Source: UBA922 sp964565405 (GTDB taxonomy: Bacteria > Patescibacteriota > Patescibacteriia > Magasanikbacterales > UBA922). From it: a DNA stretch of 64,000 nt. Below are positions 44,801 through 53,217 of the stretch, one piece after another. The DNA lies in contig CAZMEW010000003.1 in assembly GCA_964565405.1 (NCBI GenBank), positions 1-64,000 of the forward strand, in the 5' to 3' direction. Numbering within the stretch: position 1 is the first letter of the stretch; each line of letters opens with the position of its first letter. The notes beneath the pieces are model-generated. The model was not told the origin of the DNA. It searched no databases and saw only the letters and a program-made list of their open reading frames with translations. The position numbers and the translations under genes are program-made.

Positions 44801-46203
44801 CTAATTCCCCTACTCGAAACTTGTGCATCGAGATTATCAACAACCAATTTTCCAATCGAGCCAAAGCTTGTCAATGTATTGGTAGCAACTGACCAGATGG
44901 ACGCAAGTGAAGAAGTTGAAAATTCTACTGAACTACTCACTGTTCTTGTGGCGTAGGACCACACATCTGCAGCACTAATATTATTCAACCCACTAATGAG
45001 TGATTGATTTTGAGTAATTTGATTTAGGAGAAGCGAGCTAGAGACGGTAGTATTTTCCGCCAACTGTTTTCCGATCGAACCAGTGGTATTGAATGTAGAA
45101 GTGAGAGCATTCCATACATCGGCCGCTGTAATGTCATTTCCATAGCTGGTGAGCGTACGTGCTGAATTTGCCCATACGCCTAATGCGATCGAAGTCGTTG
45201 CGTAGTCAGTCAAACTTCTAGTTGCTGCATTCCATACATCGGCCGCAGAAAGTGTACTCGTACCACGAGATGAAATCTGTGCGTCAAGATTCGTTGCGAT
45301 AACTTTACCGATTGAACCAAATTGACTAAATGAAGAAGTAGGTACGGTCCAAACTGAGGCAGAAATGCTCGAAGTTGCGTAGTCAGTGAGCGTGCGTCCG
45401 CTGTATGCCCAGACGTCTGCAGCGCTAATATTATTAAGCGCTGAAATAAGCGAACGATTTGCAATAACTTCAGTTATGATGGAACTTGTTGCTGATTGTA
45501 CGGTTGAAGATACGAATGCCTGACTTGCCAAAATTCCCCCATCAGTCAGAGTATTCGTCGTTAATCTACGACTAGGAGAAGCTACATCACTCCAGATATC
45601 AGCAAGGAGGGTTCCAAAGCTACTCAAGGTACGACTAGGATTACTCCAGATATCAGAGATAAGAGACCCGAAACTACTCAGCGTTCGACTTGAAGCATTC
45701 CAAATATCATCCGCAATCGATACTCCTGAGGTTAATGTTCTAACCGCGCTATTCCAGACTGCCGATGCAATTGAGGAAGTGGAAACCGCAGTATTTCCAA
45801 TGATAAATGTTTTGTCTACTTTTGCTAAATCACCTCCTACTACGCTACCACAGGTGATTGTGGTAGGCCAGGTTCCCTCAGTTGAAGTCGCACTAAATGT
45901 ATATGATTGCCATCCATTTGTACTTGTTGCCAAAGTAGTGGTTGGAACCACCACAACGCCTGATGCATTTTGAATAACAATTGAACATGAAGACGTTGCT
46001 GGCTGAAAATTATCATCATAAATAAACTCGCCGATAACCACAGATTCATTGGGTCCATATTTTGGATATCCTTCAGCAAAAGTCGCAGTAGAAGACAAAC
46101 TGAAGCCGATGAGTGCAATAATTACAAAAAACACCAGTGGAAGAAGAAATTGGTGGACGGGGCTGACAAGCTTGCGATATACGAAAAAACAAAAATTAAT
46201 CAC
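41857..46203 (-). CDS. Secreted giant repeat protein with C-terminal dockerin
   Basis: 1448 residues. A signal peptide (about 18-44, ending ATFAEG) is followed by an Ig-like domain (to about 135). About 1000 residues of short repeats come next, each with ADVWN...TRSLTDYATSSI and SIGKLVVDNLDAQVSTRGTS-type units. An Ig-like pair and a run of 12 glycines lead to a dockerin with two Ca-binding F-hand segments: DFNHDQKVNSIDFSILLAFW and DINLDKKVDSVDFSILMYNW. The dockerin should bind the cohesins encoded immediately downstream. Two 526-bp blocks of the repeat region are identical, showing recent internal duplication. Confidence 0.87.
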   Translation of the reverse strand: MINFCFFVYRKLVSPVHQFLLPLVFFVIIALIGFSLSSTATFAEGYPKYGPNESVVIGEFIYDDNFQPATSSCSIVIQNASGVVVVPTTTLATSTNGWQSYTFSATSTEGTWPTTITCGSVVGGDLAKVDKTFIIGNTAVSTSSIASAVWNSAVRTLTSGVSIADDIWNASSRTLSSFGSLISDIWSNPSRTLSSFGTLLADIWSDVASPSRRLTTNTLTDGGILASQAFVSSTVQSATSSIITEVIANRSLISALNNISAADVWAYSGRTLTDYATSSISASVWTVPTSSFSQFGSIGKVIATNLDAQISSRGTSTLSAADVWNAATRSLTDYATTSIALGVWANSARTLTSYGNDITAADVWNALTSTFNTTGSIGKQLAENTTVSSSLLLNQITQNQSLISGLNNISAADVWSYATRTVSSSVEFSTSSLASIWSVATNTLTSFGSIGKLVVDNLDAQVSSRGISNLTATDVWQAATRSLTDYATSSIVTAIWSTPTSSLVTAGSIGRQLAENTSVSSSGVYDEVLANRVLINALNNISATDVWSYANRSLTGAVDVATTSRQEIWSVATSALSSVGSIGKLVVDNLDAQVSTRGTSNLTAADVWVSANRTLSDYATSSITAAIWSNAARTLTNYGNDITAADVWNTLSSGLTTVGSIGKQLAENTTVSSSRLLSELLANQALINALNNISAADVWAHTDRSLTGLVDITTSSRVAIWSTPTSSLVTAGSIGRQLAENTSVSSSGVYDEVLANRVLINALNNISATDVWSYANRSLTGAVDVATTSRQEIWSVATSALSSVGSIGKLVVDNLDAQVSTRGTSNLTAADVWVSANRTLSDYATSSITAAIWSNAARTLTNYGNDITAADVWNTLSSGLTTVGSIGKQLAENVDTQISTRGTSDLTASDVWQSPTRSLTDYATSTIVSAVWSNAARTLTSYGNDITAADVWNVLSSGLTTVGSIGKQLAENTTVSSSRLLVELLSNRSLITALNNISAADVWTYANRTVTSSVEFTTSSLASIWSVATSTLTSVGSIGKLVVDNLDAQISTRGTSTLTAADVWQAATRSLTDYSTSTIVSAVWSNASRTLTNYGNNLTAADVWNVMTSTLNTIGSIGSQLATNVDTPISTRAASVSEDASWTVRMSDVDSVSAGKTYRTKVYIFDSQSVATTPASTPTVTLYDASRNVVVSGVNMNAVDTGIYEYTYSIANNAEGGLWETTISVEVETGKTIETNDYWLVAASPAQVLINSMADTIGPSIAANITITNEGLSGYEYQYEWCVVTSVDNACGGGNDTYHATAAKFINPGEDFNTTLTATIPAAGSYYFKLVVYFGTESSGASRTFTATYTASPPNNGGGGGGGGGGGGSIAPPATPVVTPSSTVTADVCSGADFNHDQKVNSIDFSILLAFWKTPFPFRNPCTDINLDKKVDSVDFSILMYNWGRKNN
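43525..44725 (-). repeat. Identical 526-bp blocks inside the dockerin gene, 675 bp apart
   Basis: Bases 43525-44050 recur at 44200-44725 with no difference that I can see, while flanking repeat units have diverged. The offset is 675 bp (225 codons), so the reading frame is kept. This indicates a recent tandem duplication or gene conversion. Confidence 0.85.
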
Positions 46204-46242
46204 AAAACCCCAATAAAATAAAACACATTATTCTCTATTCTC

Positions 46243-46416
46243 TTATTTCTTTTTTATCTGACCAGCAGAGGAGGTATCTTCATCTTTGAACGCTCCCTTG
46301 AGGTGTCGTACGGCCTCGACGATGCTCTTTGCTAATTCCGGAATCTTTTTTGAGCCAAATAAAACGAGTAATACTACTGCGAGAATTACTATCTCTCGTG
46401 TTCCGAGTCCAAACAT
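46243..46416 (-). CDS. tatA: Twin-arginine translocase subunit TatA/E
   Basis: 57 residues: MFGLGTREIVILAVVLLVLFGSKKIPELAKSI and onward (start at the ATG 9 nt after the tatC stop). It has the short membrane helix, the FGSKKIPELAKS hinge and amphipathic helix of TatA/TatE, then a charged tail ending QIKKK. It is shorter than most TatA proteins (usually 80-100). TatA polymerises to form the translocation site for folded proteins. It is the last gene of the eight-gene operon starting at 56494. No tatB is present, as in minimal TatAC systems. Confidence 0.9.
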   Translation of the reverse strand: MFGLGTREIVILAVVLLVLFGSKKIPELAKSIVEAVRHLKGAFKDEDTSSAGQIKKK

Positions 46417-46425
46417 ACGCGTATG

Positions 46426-47151
46426 TTAATTAATGATTAAAGAATTACGTTTTCGATTACACATAATCGTCAGTTCATATAGCAGTATCAGCGGCACCAC
46501 CATCACCAACAATGATACACCATCAGTAGGAGGAAGTAAAGAAGTTATAATGAATAAAACTAACACTGCATGTCTTCTGTGACGTTTGAGAAAAGTAGCG
46601 TCCATAATATTCAATCTCATAAGCAGTGAAAGAATGATCGGAAACAAGAAGACAACTCCCAAAAGTACAGAGGTTAGGATAATTTGAGATAAAAATTTAC
46701 TGATATCCCAATAATTTTGTATTCCAAGTCCCATGTTAATTTCTGCAATAACTCCGAATGAATAATAGATAGTACTAAACCCATACACACACCCTCCTAA
46801 AAATAACACCAAACCAAGTGGTATCAATAAGATAAAAATTATTTTTTCTCGACGGACCAATCCGTCTTTGAGAAAAGAAAAGATGTGATACATGATGATC
46901 GGCAATGTTGCGATAATTGCGATAAAGATACCTGTATCCATTGAGAGATCGAGAAATTGGAATGGCGAAGTCGCCACAATTGCAACATCCTTAATCGGCA
47001 GATACGGGCTTGCGAACCTGAACAGCGGGACGGTTAAAAAAAATCCAACAATAAAAAAGAACAAGAAAAAGAGCGCGATACGATGTATACGACGTCGCAA
47101 CTCGTCTAGATAAGCTACGTATGGTGCGAACTTTTTATTATTTTCAAGCAT
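46426..47151 (-). CDS. tatC: Twin-arginine translocase subunit TatC
   Basis: A 241-residue six-helix membrane protein. The cytoplasmic N-terminus carries YLDELRRRIHRI, the family HLxELRxRL motif that helps recognise the RR signal. The first periplasmic loop has TSPFQFLDLSMDTG, and the IITSLLPPTDGVSLLVMVVPLILLYEL end matches TatC. TatC is the receptor that binds twin-arginine signals. It lies 20 nt after a 61-residue protein gene and 9 nt before tatA, in the same operon as the phage-like structural proteins. Confidence 0.94.
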   Translation of the reverse strand: MLENNKKFAPYVAYLDELRRRIHRIALFFLFFFIVGFFLTVPLFRFASPYLPIKDVAIVATSPFQFLDLSMDTGIFIAIIATLPIIMYHIFSFLKDGLVRREKIIFILLIPLGLVLFLGGCVYGFSTIYYSFGVIAEINMGLGIQNYWDISKFLSQIILTSVLLGVVFLFPIILSLLMRLNIMDATFLKRHRRHAVLVLFIITSLLPPTDGVSLLVMVVPLILLYELTIMCNRKRNSLIIN

Positions 47152-47171
47152 ATATCAGACGTTTCTCCTGC

Positions 47172-47357
47172 CTATTCTGACATGATAAAGATATTTCCCC
47201 CACCTCCACCAACCACTTCAGGAACTTCTACACATAACAACGACCCATCTTTTTCTATTAAAATATCAGCAGGAACATACCCTGCATTTCCTGCAGGTAC
47301 CTCTAATATAAAATCCTGTCCATCACCTGATTGAGCTAATATATCATTGATAGCCAT
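47172..47357 (-). CDS. Small protein of the Tat/phage-like operon
   Basis: 61 residues, mildly acidic, starting MAINDILAQSGDGQDFILEVP and ending with a five-glycine run (EVVGGGGGNIFIMSE). It has no signal or membrane segment. No family is recognised. The style (short beta-rich body plus glycine run) is seen in small virion-associated proteins, but that is only an impression. It sits 4 nt after the 194-residue gene and 20 nt before tatC, so its expression is tied to both. Confidence 0.65.
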   Translation of the reverse strand: MAINDILAQSGDGQDFILEVPAGNAGYVPADILIEKDGSLLCVEVPEVVGGGGGNIFIMSE

Positions 47358-47361
47358 AGAC

Positions 47362-47946
47362 TTACGTCGATTCTAGACCATTATCGGTACTTGTCATTGT
47401 CTCCATTACTTGTTCTATCTCTGGCGTTGTGGTTGTTGTATTTGCGACCACATTTTCATCAACAGAAATTGTTGATGTTTGATCTACTGGAGGAACCTCG
47501 GTGGTCACCGGGGTAGTCGTAGAGCCTGACTCAGTACTTCCATTAGTACCCTCTATCTCAGGTACTGATTCAGCCTCAGGTAACGTATCAGTTTCAACAA
47601 CTGGCGTTTCGACTTTTTCGGTAGTCGCTTCTTCTATCACCTCGCCTGATTCTTGAGGCACTATCTGTTCGACCACCTTGTCAACGGCAACTTGTTGACT
47701 ATCTTTACCAAACAGACTTACTGGATCAAGTTTGATAATTTCAGCCATCAAATCATCCGGGTTTGATATAGAGTATACTATCCCACCATAAGCAATAAAT
47801 TTTGCTTCATACCGGCACGCAGGTTCTTCAGGAAACGCACTTGAAGCACAAATAATCGAATCCCCATCATTATAATAACCCGTTGGATCATAGACCACAA
47901 TTCCCGGATTATCCTTTAGAGTCTGACCCTTAGTTAGATAGATCAT
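47362..47946 (-). CDS. Unknown protein with acidic Thr/Glu-rich tail
   Basis: 194 residues. A folded-looking N-terminal part (about 1-75: MIYLTKGQTLKDNPGIVVYD, YEAKFIAYGGIVYSI) with two cysteines is followed by a long disordered tail rich in Thr, Glu, Val and Pro. There is no signal peptide and no membrane segment. The tail resembles a flexible linker. No family is recognised. It lies 6 nt after the 944-residue paralogue and 4 nt before the 61-residue gene. Confidence 0.7.
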   Translation of the reverse strand: MIYLTKGQTLKDNPGIVVYDPTGYYNDGDSIICASSAFPEEPACRYEAKFIAYGGIVYSISNPDDLMAEIIKLDPVSLFGKDSQQVAVDKVVEQIVPQESGEVIEEATTEKVETPVVETDTLPEAESVPEIEGTNGSTESGSTTTPVTTEVPPVDQTSTISVDENVVANTTTTTPEIEQVMETMTSTDNGLEST

Positions 47947-47952
47947 AAAAAA

Positions 47953-50787
47953 TTATTGAGTTAATACTGCCCTAACTTTTATAGTATCACCTAATGAGCG
48001 TGGTGTGTAGCGGACATACGTTGTTTCATTACCCTTGTCCGTAGTATTATATGCACCCCAACTAGTGCCATTAGTTGATTTTTCCCACGTACCACTATTG
48101 GTACTCGTCGTATAATCATCTACCAGAAGTTCATTCGTGAGTGCATTATACAATCTCACTCGTAGGGTTGGTACTGTACCACCAAATGCAGTTGAAAACC
48201 GCCAGACAAATTGTTTATCTATAGCACTCGATAATCCGGCTGAAGGCTGATAATGAGAATCAGTGGTAGCAGCTGTATCATTATATATGACTACCAGACC
48301 CATAATTCGGGCAGGGACACAAAACCATCCAATCGTCGCAAACTCGAACATGAATTGAATTTGTGGTGCCCCTGAAAATCCACTCAGATCACCACTTGTG
48401 TCAACCAATGTCCATTCCCCTGTATTCGCGTCAATACCATCTGTCCGAAAATATACACGATACGCTTCAGTATTTAATGCAAATTCACCTGATTCCAAAC
48501 TATCATCATGAAACACTGCAACGTTTCGAAACTGCACACAATCAGGAGTATGAAGTGCGGGCGTAATTACTCGCTGATTAGTGCTCGAGGCATAGGTCCA
48601 GTGAGCAGACAAAGGTAGTGCATACATTTGTGATAAGGCGGCCGTCGTACCGTGCTTAACGATATGAGCAATACCATTTTCACTCCACACAGAAGCTACT
48701 TGTGAATTAGTATTAAAATGTGGAATCGTATTACTATTCCAATCGATCACATAGGCAGAACCAGAACCAATTGTTCCAGCTGAGCTACTCAATGTAATTG
48801 AAGTTTGTGACGTATAGGCGGAAATGGTATACCATGTCGAAATCACCGTCGGGTCAGTAGAGCCAAATCCAATACGATACCCAACCATCGCACTTGTAAA
48901 GAATGTGTTCGTACCCGTTACGGTAGTTGTAGACACCGCAACCGTACCAGAAGAAATATACGCATTTCCAAGTGACCATGCCTGATCTTGCTGTCTATCA
49001 TCAAACCCCCAAATATGATCAAATTCATCACCTGAAACTTGAGGATATCGCGTCACATAATGTCTAGCACCTGCAGCACCCGTTGAAAGTACAATAAGAC
49101 GATCTATATTATCCGCAATCTCAACACTACTCAATAGTGAGGTTGCAGGAAATGTACTCGCAGAACCTGGTGGAATTTCATTTCGATTATCAGAAATCCA
49201 ACCCAAATTTCCAGCGAAAATTTTTGAAAGTGCCGCCCGATAGATACGGCTTACAGTTACAAAATAGAGTGATTCTTCTCCAGCTCCTGGACCATGATCG
49301 AGAGTGCCTACGCGGCCATTGTTTGTAGCTGAAATATTTCCTGTGACCAATTGGGGCGCGGTGCAAACCACATCAGCAGAATCAATAATATATGAAGCTC
49401 CTGAGTTGATCGTTCCAGCAGATGACGTAAGCGTAATGTGAGTTGCATCAGTAAACGAAGCGATTGTATACCACGTAGTCACTGTAGAAACACTTGTCGT
49501 GTTAAAACCAATTTTCATTCCGACCATTCGAGAAGTAAACGTGGTACCTGTTCCGGTTACCGCAGTTCCTGATACTTGGACTGTACCTGTAATATAATAA
49601 GAAATATCCATGGTCATCTTACCAGAAGAAAGACTTCCAGTAGCACGGAGATTGTATCGATATACACGAACTGTGGTCGTACTACCGTCGAGTACATATG
49701 CATAATGAAGGCCTTTGGTCACTTCTGGAGCAATAGCGAGTCCACATGGATTCTGATTTGTAACTACATTACCTGTGGTACCAGCGTCTGAGAGCCAATA
49801 CACCGCCTTAATATTATCAGTCGTTGTTGCTGCCGAAATCGTGGTACCAGTTGGAACAAAATCAGAATAATTAATCCCTTTTACTATATGTAACCCACCG
49901 TTTGCAACCGTTGCATTAGTCGCAGTGATTCCGAACCGTAATTCTTCAATTACATACGCAGAACCTGCATTTACCGTGCCAGCTGAAGTGGCGAGTGTAA
50001 TCCCGGTTTCGCTTCCGATTGCAGAAATCACGTACCAACTTGAAATTTGAGTGGGGTCAGTTGACCCAAAACCAATACGGGCGCCTACCGCCACCCCCTC
50101 GTCTTGGAATAACGTACCTGTTCCAGTAACAGCAGTCCCTGATACTTGAACTGTGCCGGTAGTATGTAGATAGCGAAACGCTCGGAACCCACGAATCGTA
50201 TGCGCGGTCGCTGAAGTTAAGGTTGCGATAATAAAACCTTTCCATGTATAGGCGCCCGTTGTTTTATTATATTCATACATGCAGATCTCTCGTGGCGCGA
50301 CCCCGGTAGCCAGATTTTCTACCATAAATATCCAATCAATCGTTGGGCTATAGGTTATTGCATGCGGATACATCATGGGGGTATTGTATACAATTACATA
50401 CGCAGTCCCAGACACAATAGGAGTAGCGCCTATTGATGGAGATATAGTAAGAGTTGTCGCAGAACCTCTTACGGTAATTGAGTACCACGCAGTTACTTTT
50501 GCCGGGTCAGTCGACCCAAAACCGATCGACATCCCAACCATGGATGCAGTAAAATTAGTGCTATTACCCGTTACTGCGGTGGTAGTTACAGAAACCGTTC
50601 CTGTCGTATCCACTACCTCTTGCATCGGTGTTGCAATTGTTACAGGCACTGGTCCAACAAACTTGTCTGTTGCGAGTGTTCCTGTTTTTTGCACTATTAA
50701 TGTGCCCAAATTGGTTTTGGTGGGATCATACGATGCAATCGGTGTCGTACTCCCTGTGAATTTATGTTTTACCGCTCGATATGCCAT
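47953..50787 (-). CDS. Phage-structure-like protein, paralogue 3 (four inserted modules)
   Basis: 944 residues without signal peptide (MAYRAVKHKFTGSTTPIASYD). The backbone is shared with the two genes upstream: TIDWIFMVEN, WKGFI...RGFRAFRYLHTTG, HYAYVLDG, LDHGPGAGEESLYFV, SKIFAGNLGWISDNR, YALPLSAHWTYASSTNQRVITP and a C-terminal domain ending IKVRAVLTQ. Four roughly 70-residue modules are inserted at about 61-133, 209-281, 399-469 and 612-682, each with TGTV.V....VTGTGT.F, MVG..IGFGSTDP and WY.I. Such modules are frequent in phage tail/virion proteins. A receptor-binding or fibre-like role is inferred; no enzymatic motif is seen. Confidence 0.72.
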   Translation of the reverse strand: MAYRAVKHKFTGSTTPIASYDPTKTNLGTLIVQKTGTLATDKFVGPVPVTIATPMQEVVDTTGTVSVTTTAVTGNSTNFTASMVGMSIGFGSTDPAKVTAWYSITVRGSATTLTISPSIGATPIVSGTAYVIVYNTPMMYPHAITYSPTIDWIFMVENLATGVAPREICMYEYNKTTGAYTWKGFIIATLTSATAHTIRGFRAFRYLHTTGTVQVSGTAVTGTGTLFQDEGVAVGARIGFGSTDPTQISSWYVISAIGSETGITLATSAGTVNAGSAYVIEELRFGITATNATVANGGLHIVKGINYSDFVPTGTTISAATTTDNIKAVYWLSDAGTTGNVVTNQNPCGLAIAPEVTKGLHYAYVLDGSTTTVRVYRYNLRATGSLSSGKMTMDISYYITGTVQVSGTAVTGTGTTFTSRMVGMKIGFNTTSVSTVTTWYTIASFTDATHITLTSSAGTINSGASYIIDSADVVCTAPQLVTGNISATNNGRVGTLDHGPGAGEESLYFVTVSRIYRAALSKIFAGNLGWISDNRNEIPPGSASTFPATSLLSSVEIADNIDRLIVLSTGAAGARHYVTRYPQVSGDEFDHIWGFDDRQQDQAWSLGNAYISSGTVAVSTTTVTGTNTFFTSAMVGYRIGFGSTDPTVISTWYTISAYTSQTSITLSSSAGTIGSGSAYVIDWNSNTIPHFNTNSQVASVWSENGIAHIVKHGTTAALSQMYALPLSAHWTYASSTNQRVITPALHTPDCVQFRNVAVFHDDSLESGEFALNTEAYRVYFRTDGIDANTGEWTLVDTSGDLSGFSGAPQIQFMFEFATIGWFCVPARIMGLVVIYNDTAATTDSHYQPSAGLSSAIDKQFVWRFSTAFGGTVPTLRVRLYNALTNELLVDDYTTSTNSGTWEKSTNGTSWGAYNTTDKGNETTYVRYTPRSLGDTIKVRAVLTQ

Positions 50788-50790
50788 ATC

Positions 50791-53217
50791 TCAATAATCT
50801 TGGGTGAGTAATGCGCGCACCGCAATACTCCCTAGCGCTGAATCAGGCGTGTAGCGAATATAGGTAGTTTCATTCGTCTTATCAGTATCATTATAGCTAG
50901 TCCAATTATCACCCCCATCGATTGATTTTTCCCAGGTACCATTAGTAGGGGTGTCGGTGGTGTCTGTAAAAATGGAAGAATCTGTTGCTGCATCAAACAA
51001 TTCGATTTTGAGTATGGGCACTGTTCCACCAAACTCGTGACAAAATCTCCATACAAACTGTTCATTAGTAATACTTGATAACCCAGTTGATAATTGATAA
51101 TGAGAATCAGTTGAACTATCCTCATACGTAACGTATATTTTCATTATTCTCGATGGTATACAGAGAGACCCAATCGTAAAAAATTCAAACATAAACTGAA
51201 TAGCGTTTGCCTGACTCGCACCAGACAAATCTCCATCTGCCCCAACCAGCACCCACGAACTGGTAGCATCATCACCAATATTAGCTGTCCGATAATACAC
51301 TCTATACGTTTCTGGAGAAAGACCTAGTTCATCCGTGCCTACATAATGATCGTCGCAGACTAATACTTGATCAAATTTCACACAGCCAGGAGTAGATATT
51401 GAGGGTGTAATAACTCTTTGACTCGCAGTGGCTGCATAAGTCCAGTGGGCGCCAAATGGCAGAGCGTACATTTGATTAAATGTCACGCCAGCGCTGTGCT
51501 TGATAATATGAACGATACCTCCACTTGAATCAGTAGATACCAGTGTTGATGCTGTATTGAAGTGGATGGCGCTCGAAAAAGCTAGTGACTGACCCTGTTG
51601 CTTATCATCAACACCAAATATATGGTCAAAGGGTGTAGTGTCTGTCACCGGATATTGCGTAATATACTGTCTGAGTGGGTTACTTGCTGTGTAGGTCGTA
51701 ACTATAAATCGATCAATCGTACTTATATACTCAATGTTGGTCATGGTTCCAGATGCAGCAAAGGTAGTAATACCTCCAGGAGGAATTTCTTGTCGAGCAT
51801 CACTCGCAACAGCAAACGGAGTATTACCTGCGGTAATTGCTGAAACCGCTGCACAATACAGACGAGTAGTGGTTACAAAATAAAGATACGGCGAACCAGA
51901 ACCAGGCCCGTGTGATGCAGTTGCAAGATCCAAATTATTAGCTGCCTGGTTTGGTATTGTACCAGTGAGCGCTTGCGTACCTGTAATTACTATATTACCG
52001 CCAGCAAGAGTCATTTTTCCCGCAGCGACAGTATCATTTGCTCGTAAATTGTACTTATATATAATAGCGTTACTCGTATTAGTACCATTCAATACATACG
52101 CAGTATGCGTCTGTTTATTTGTCTCCACATCCACTGCCAAACCATTAGCAGTAGTATTGGTAACTGTTCCCGCATCTGCCAACCAATAAGCCCCTCTTTC
52201 ATTTTTATTGTTACTTGCAATTGCGGGGAACGTAGTGCCTGCGGTAGTAAAATCATGATACCCCGCACCTTTGAGTAGAAAAAGTCCACCCAAAGCAGCA
52301 GTAGTACTATTGGAAATAGCAAGGGCGAATCGTAATTCCTCAATCACATATGCTGTGCCAGACGGAATAACACCTGGCGATGTAGTGAGACCAAGTGAGG
52401 TGTCGCTCGCTATCTGACCAATGTGGTACCACTGGGTAATCTGAGTGGGATCAGTAGAGCCAAAGCCAATGCGTGGACCAAGACCTCCAGCTACAGCTGT
52501 TGCACCAGTGCCCGCAGCAATACCATCAGTTACAAAAAGAGTATTTGTCCCAGTCACCGTACAATCAGCGATCACAAAAGAGGTTCCAGCTGCATATGCA
52601 CTCGACGCACCCAGAATATTCATCGTAGAAGTGGTTGCATATGAGATGATAGGGTACCAACAATTGATTTGGGCGACATTGGTACTCCCAAATCCGATCA
52701 TTTTCCCTACGTATGTTGCGAGAAAACCTGTTGCTGAGTGTGTTACGAGACCAGCTACCGTTACTGTTACGGTACCAGTAGAATACACAGATGATGGTGC
52801 TGCAACAGCAACGGTTCCCGTGGTATGGAGATAACGGAGAGCGCGGAAACCACGATTGACAGTTGTCCCTGCACCAGTGACAGTCATTGTAATAAATCCT
52901 TTCCAATTGTAAGTTGCAAGAGATTTATTATATTCATAGAGAAAAATACGTCTTGTTGTCGCAGCTGCACTCTCAACTAAAAATACCCAGTCAATCGTTG
53001 AAGAATAACTAATTACACTGGGAAATACCATCGAAACAGCCGTTGATTCTTCCATAGGACGAGCAACAGCGACTGGTAGAGGCCCCACAAAATTATCTTC
53101 CGGATTTTCGCCACTCTTCTGTATCATCAATGTACCCAAATTGGTTTTGGTGGAATCATAGGAAGCAATTGGTGTTGTTGCCCCATTAAATATATGTTCA
53201 ACTGCACGTAGAGTCAT
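50791..53217 (-). CDS. Phage-structure-like protein, paralogue 2 (nested module pair)
   Basis: 808 residues, MTLRAVEHIFNGATTPIASYDSTK, no signal peptide. It has the same backbone as its neighbours. It carries a module at about 135-280 that is itself split after TTGTVAVAAPSSVYS by a complete second module (TGTVTVTVAG ... SFVIAD) before resuming CTVTGTNTLF. Insertions at the other three sites are absent. Bases 52331-52715 are identical to 54986-55370 in paralogue 1. It ends in TGA, confirming that TGA is a stop here. It follows paralogue 1 by 3 nt and precedes paralogue 3 by 3 nt. Confidence 0.72.
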   Translation of the reverse strand: MTLRAVEHIFNGATTPIASYDSTKTNLGTLMIQKSGENPEDNFVGPLPVAVARPMEESTAVSMVFPSVISYSSTIDWVFLVESAAATTRRIFLYEYNKSLATYNWKGFITMTVTGAGTTVNRGFRALRYLHTTGTVAVAAPSSVYSTGTVTVTVAGLVTHSATGFLATYVGKMIGFGSTNVAQINCWYPIISYATTSTMNILGASSAYAAGTSFVIADCTVTGTNTLFVTDGIAAGTGATAVAGGLGPRIGFGSTDPTQITQWYHIGQIASDTSLGLTTSPGVIPSGTAYVIEELRFALAISNSTTAALGGLFLLKGAGYHDFTTAGTTFPAIASNNKNERGAYWLADAGTVTNTTANGLAVDVETNKQTHTAYVLNGTNTSNAIIYKYNLRANDTVAAGKMTLAGGNIVITGTQALTGTIPNQAANNLDLATASHGPGSGSPYLYFVTTTRLYCAAVSAITAGNTPFAVASDARQEIPPGGITTFAASGTMTNIEYISTIDRFIVTTYTASNPLRQYITQYPVTDTTPFDHIFGVDDKQQGQSLAFSSAIHFNTASTLVSTDSSGGIVHIIKHSAGVTFNQMYALPFGAHWTYAATASQRVITPSISTPGCVKFDQVLVCDDHYVGTDELGLSPETYRVYYRTANIGDDATSSWVLVGADGDLSGASQANAIQFMFEFFTIGSLCIPSRIMKIYVTYEDSSTDSHYQLSTGLSSITNEQFVWRFCHEFGGTVPILKIELFDAATDSSIFTDTTDTPTNGTWEKSIDGGDNWTSYNDTDKTNETTYIRYTPDSALGSIAVRALLTQDY

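Noticed and set aside
42780..45750. Dense regularly spaced repeats that at first suggest a CRISPR array
   Set aside because: They lie in one open frame, keep codon periodicity and encode the ADVW repeats of the dockerin protein. No short palindromic repeat with unique spacers and no cas genes.
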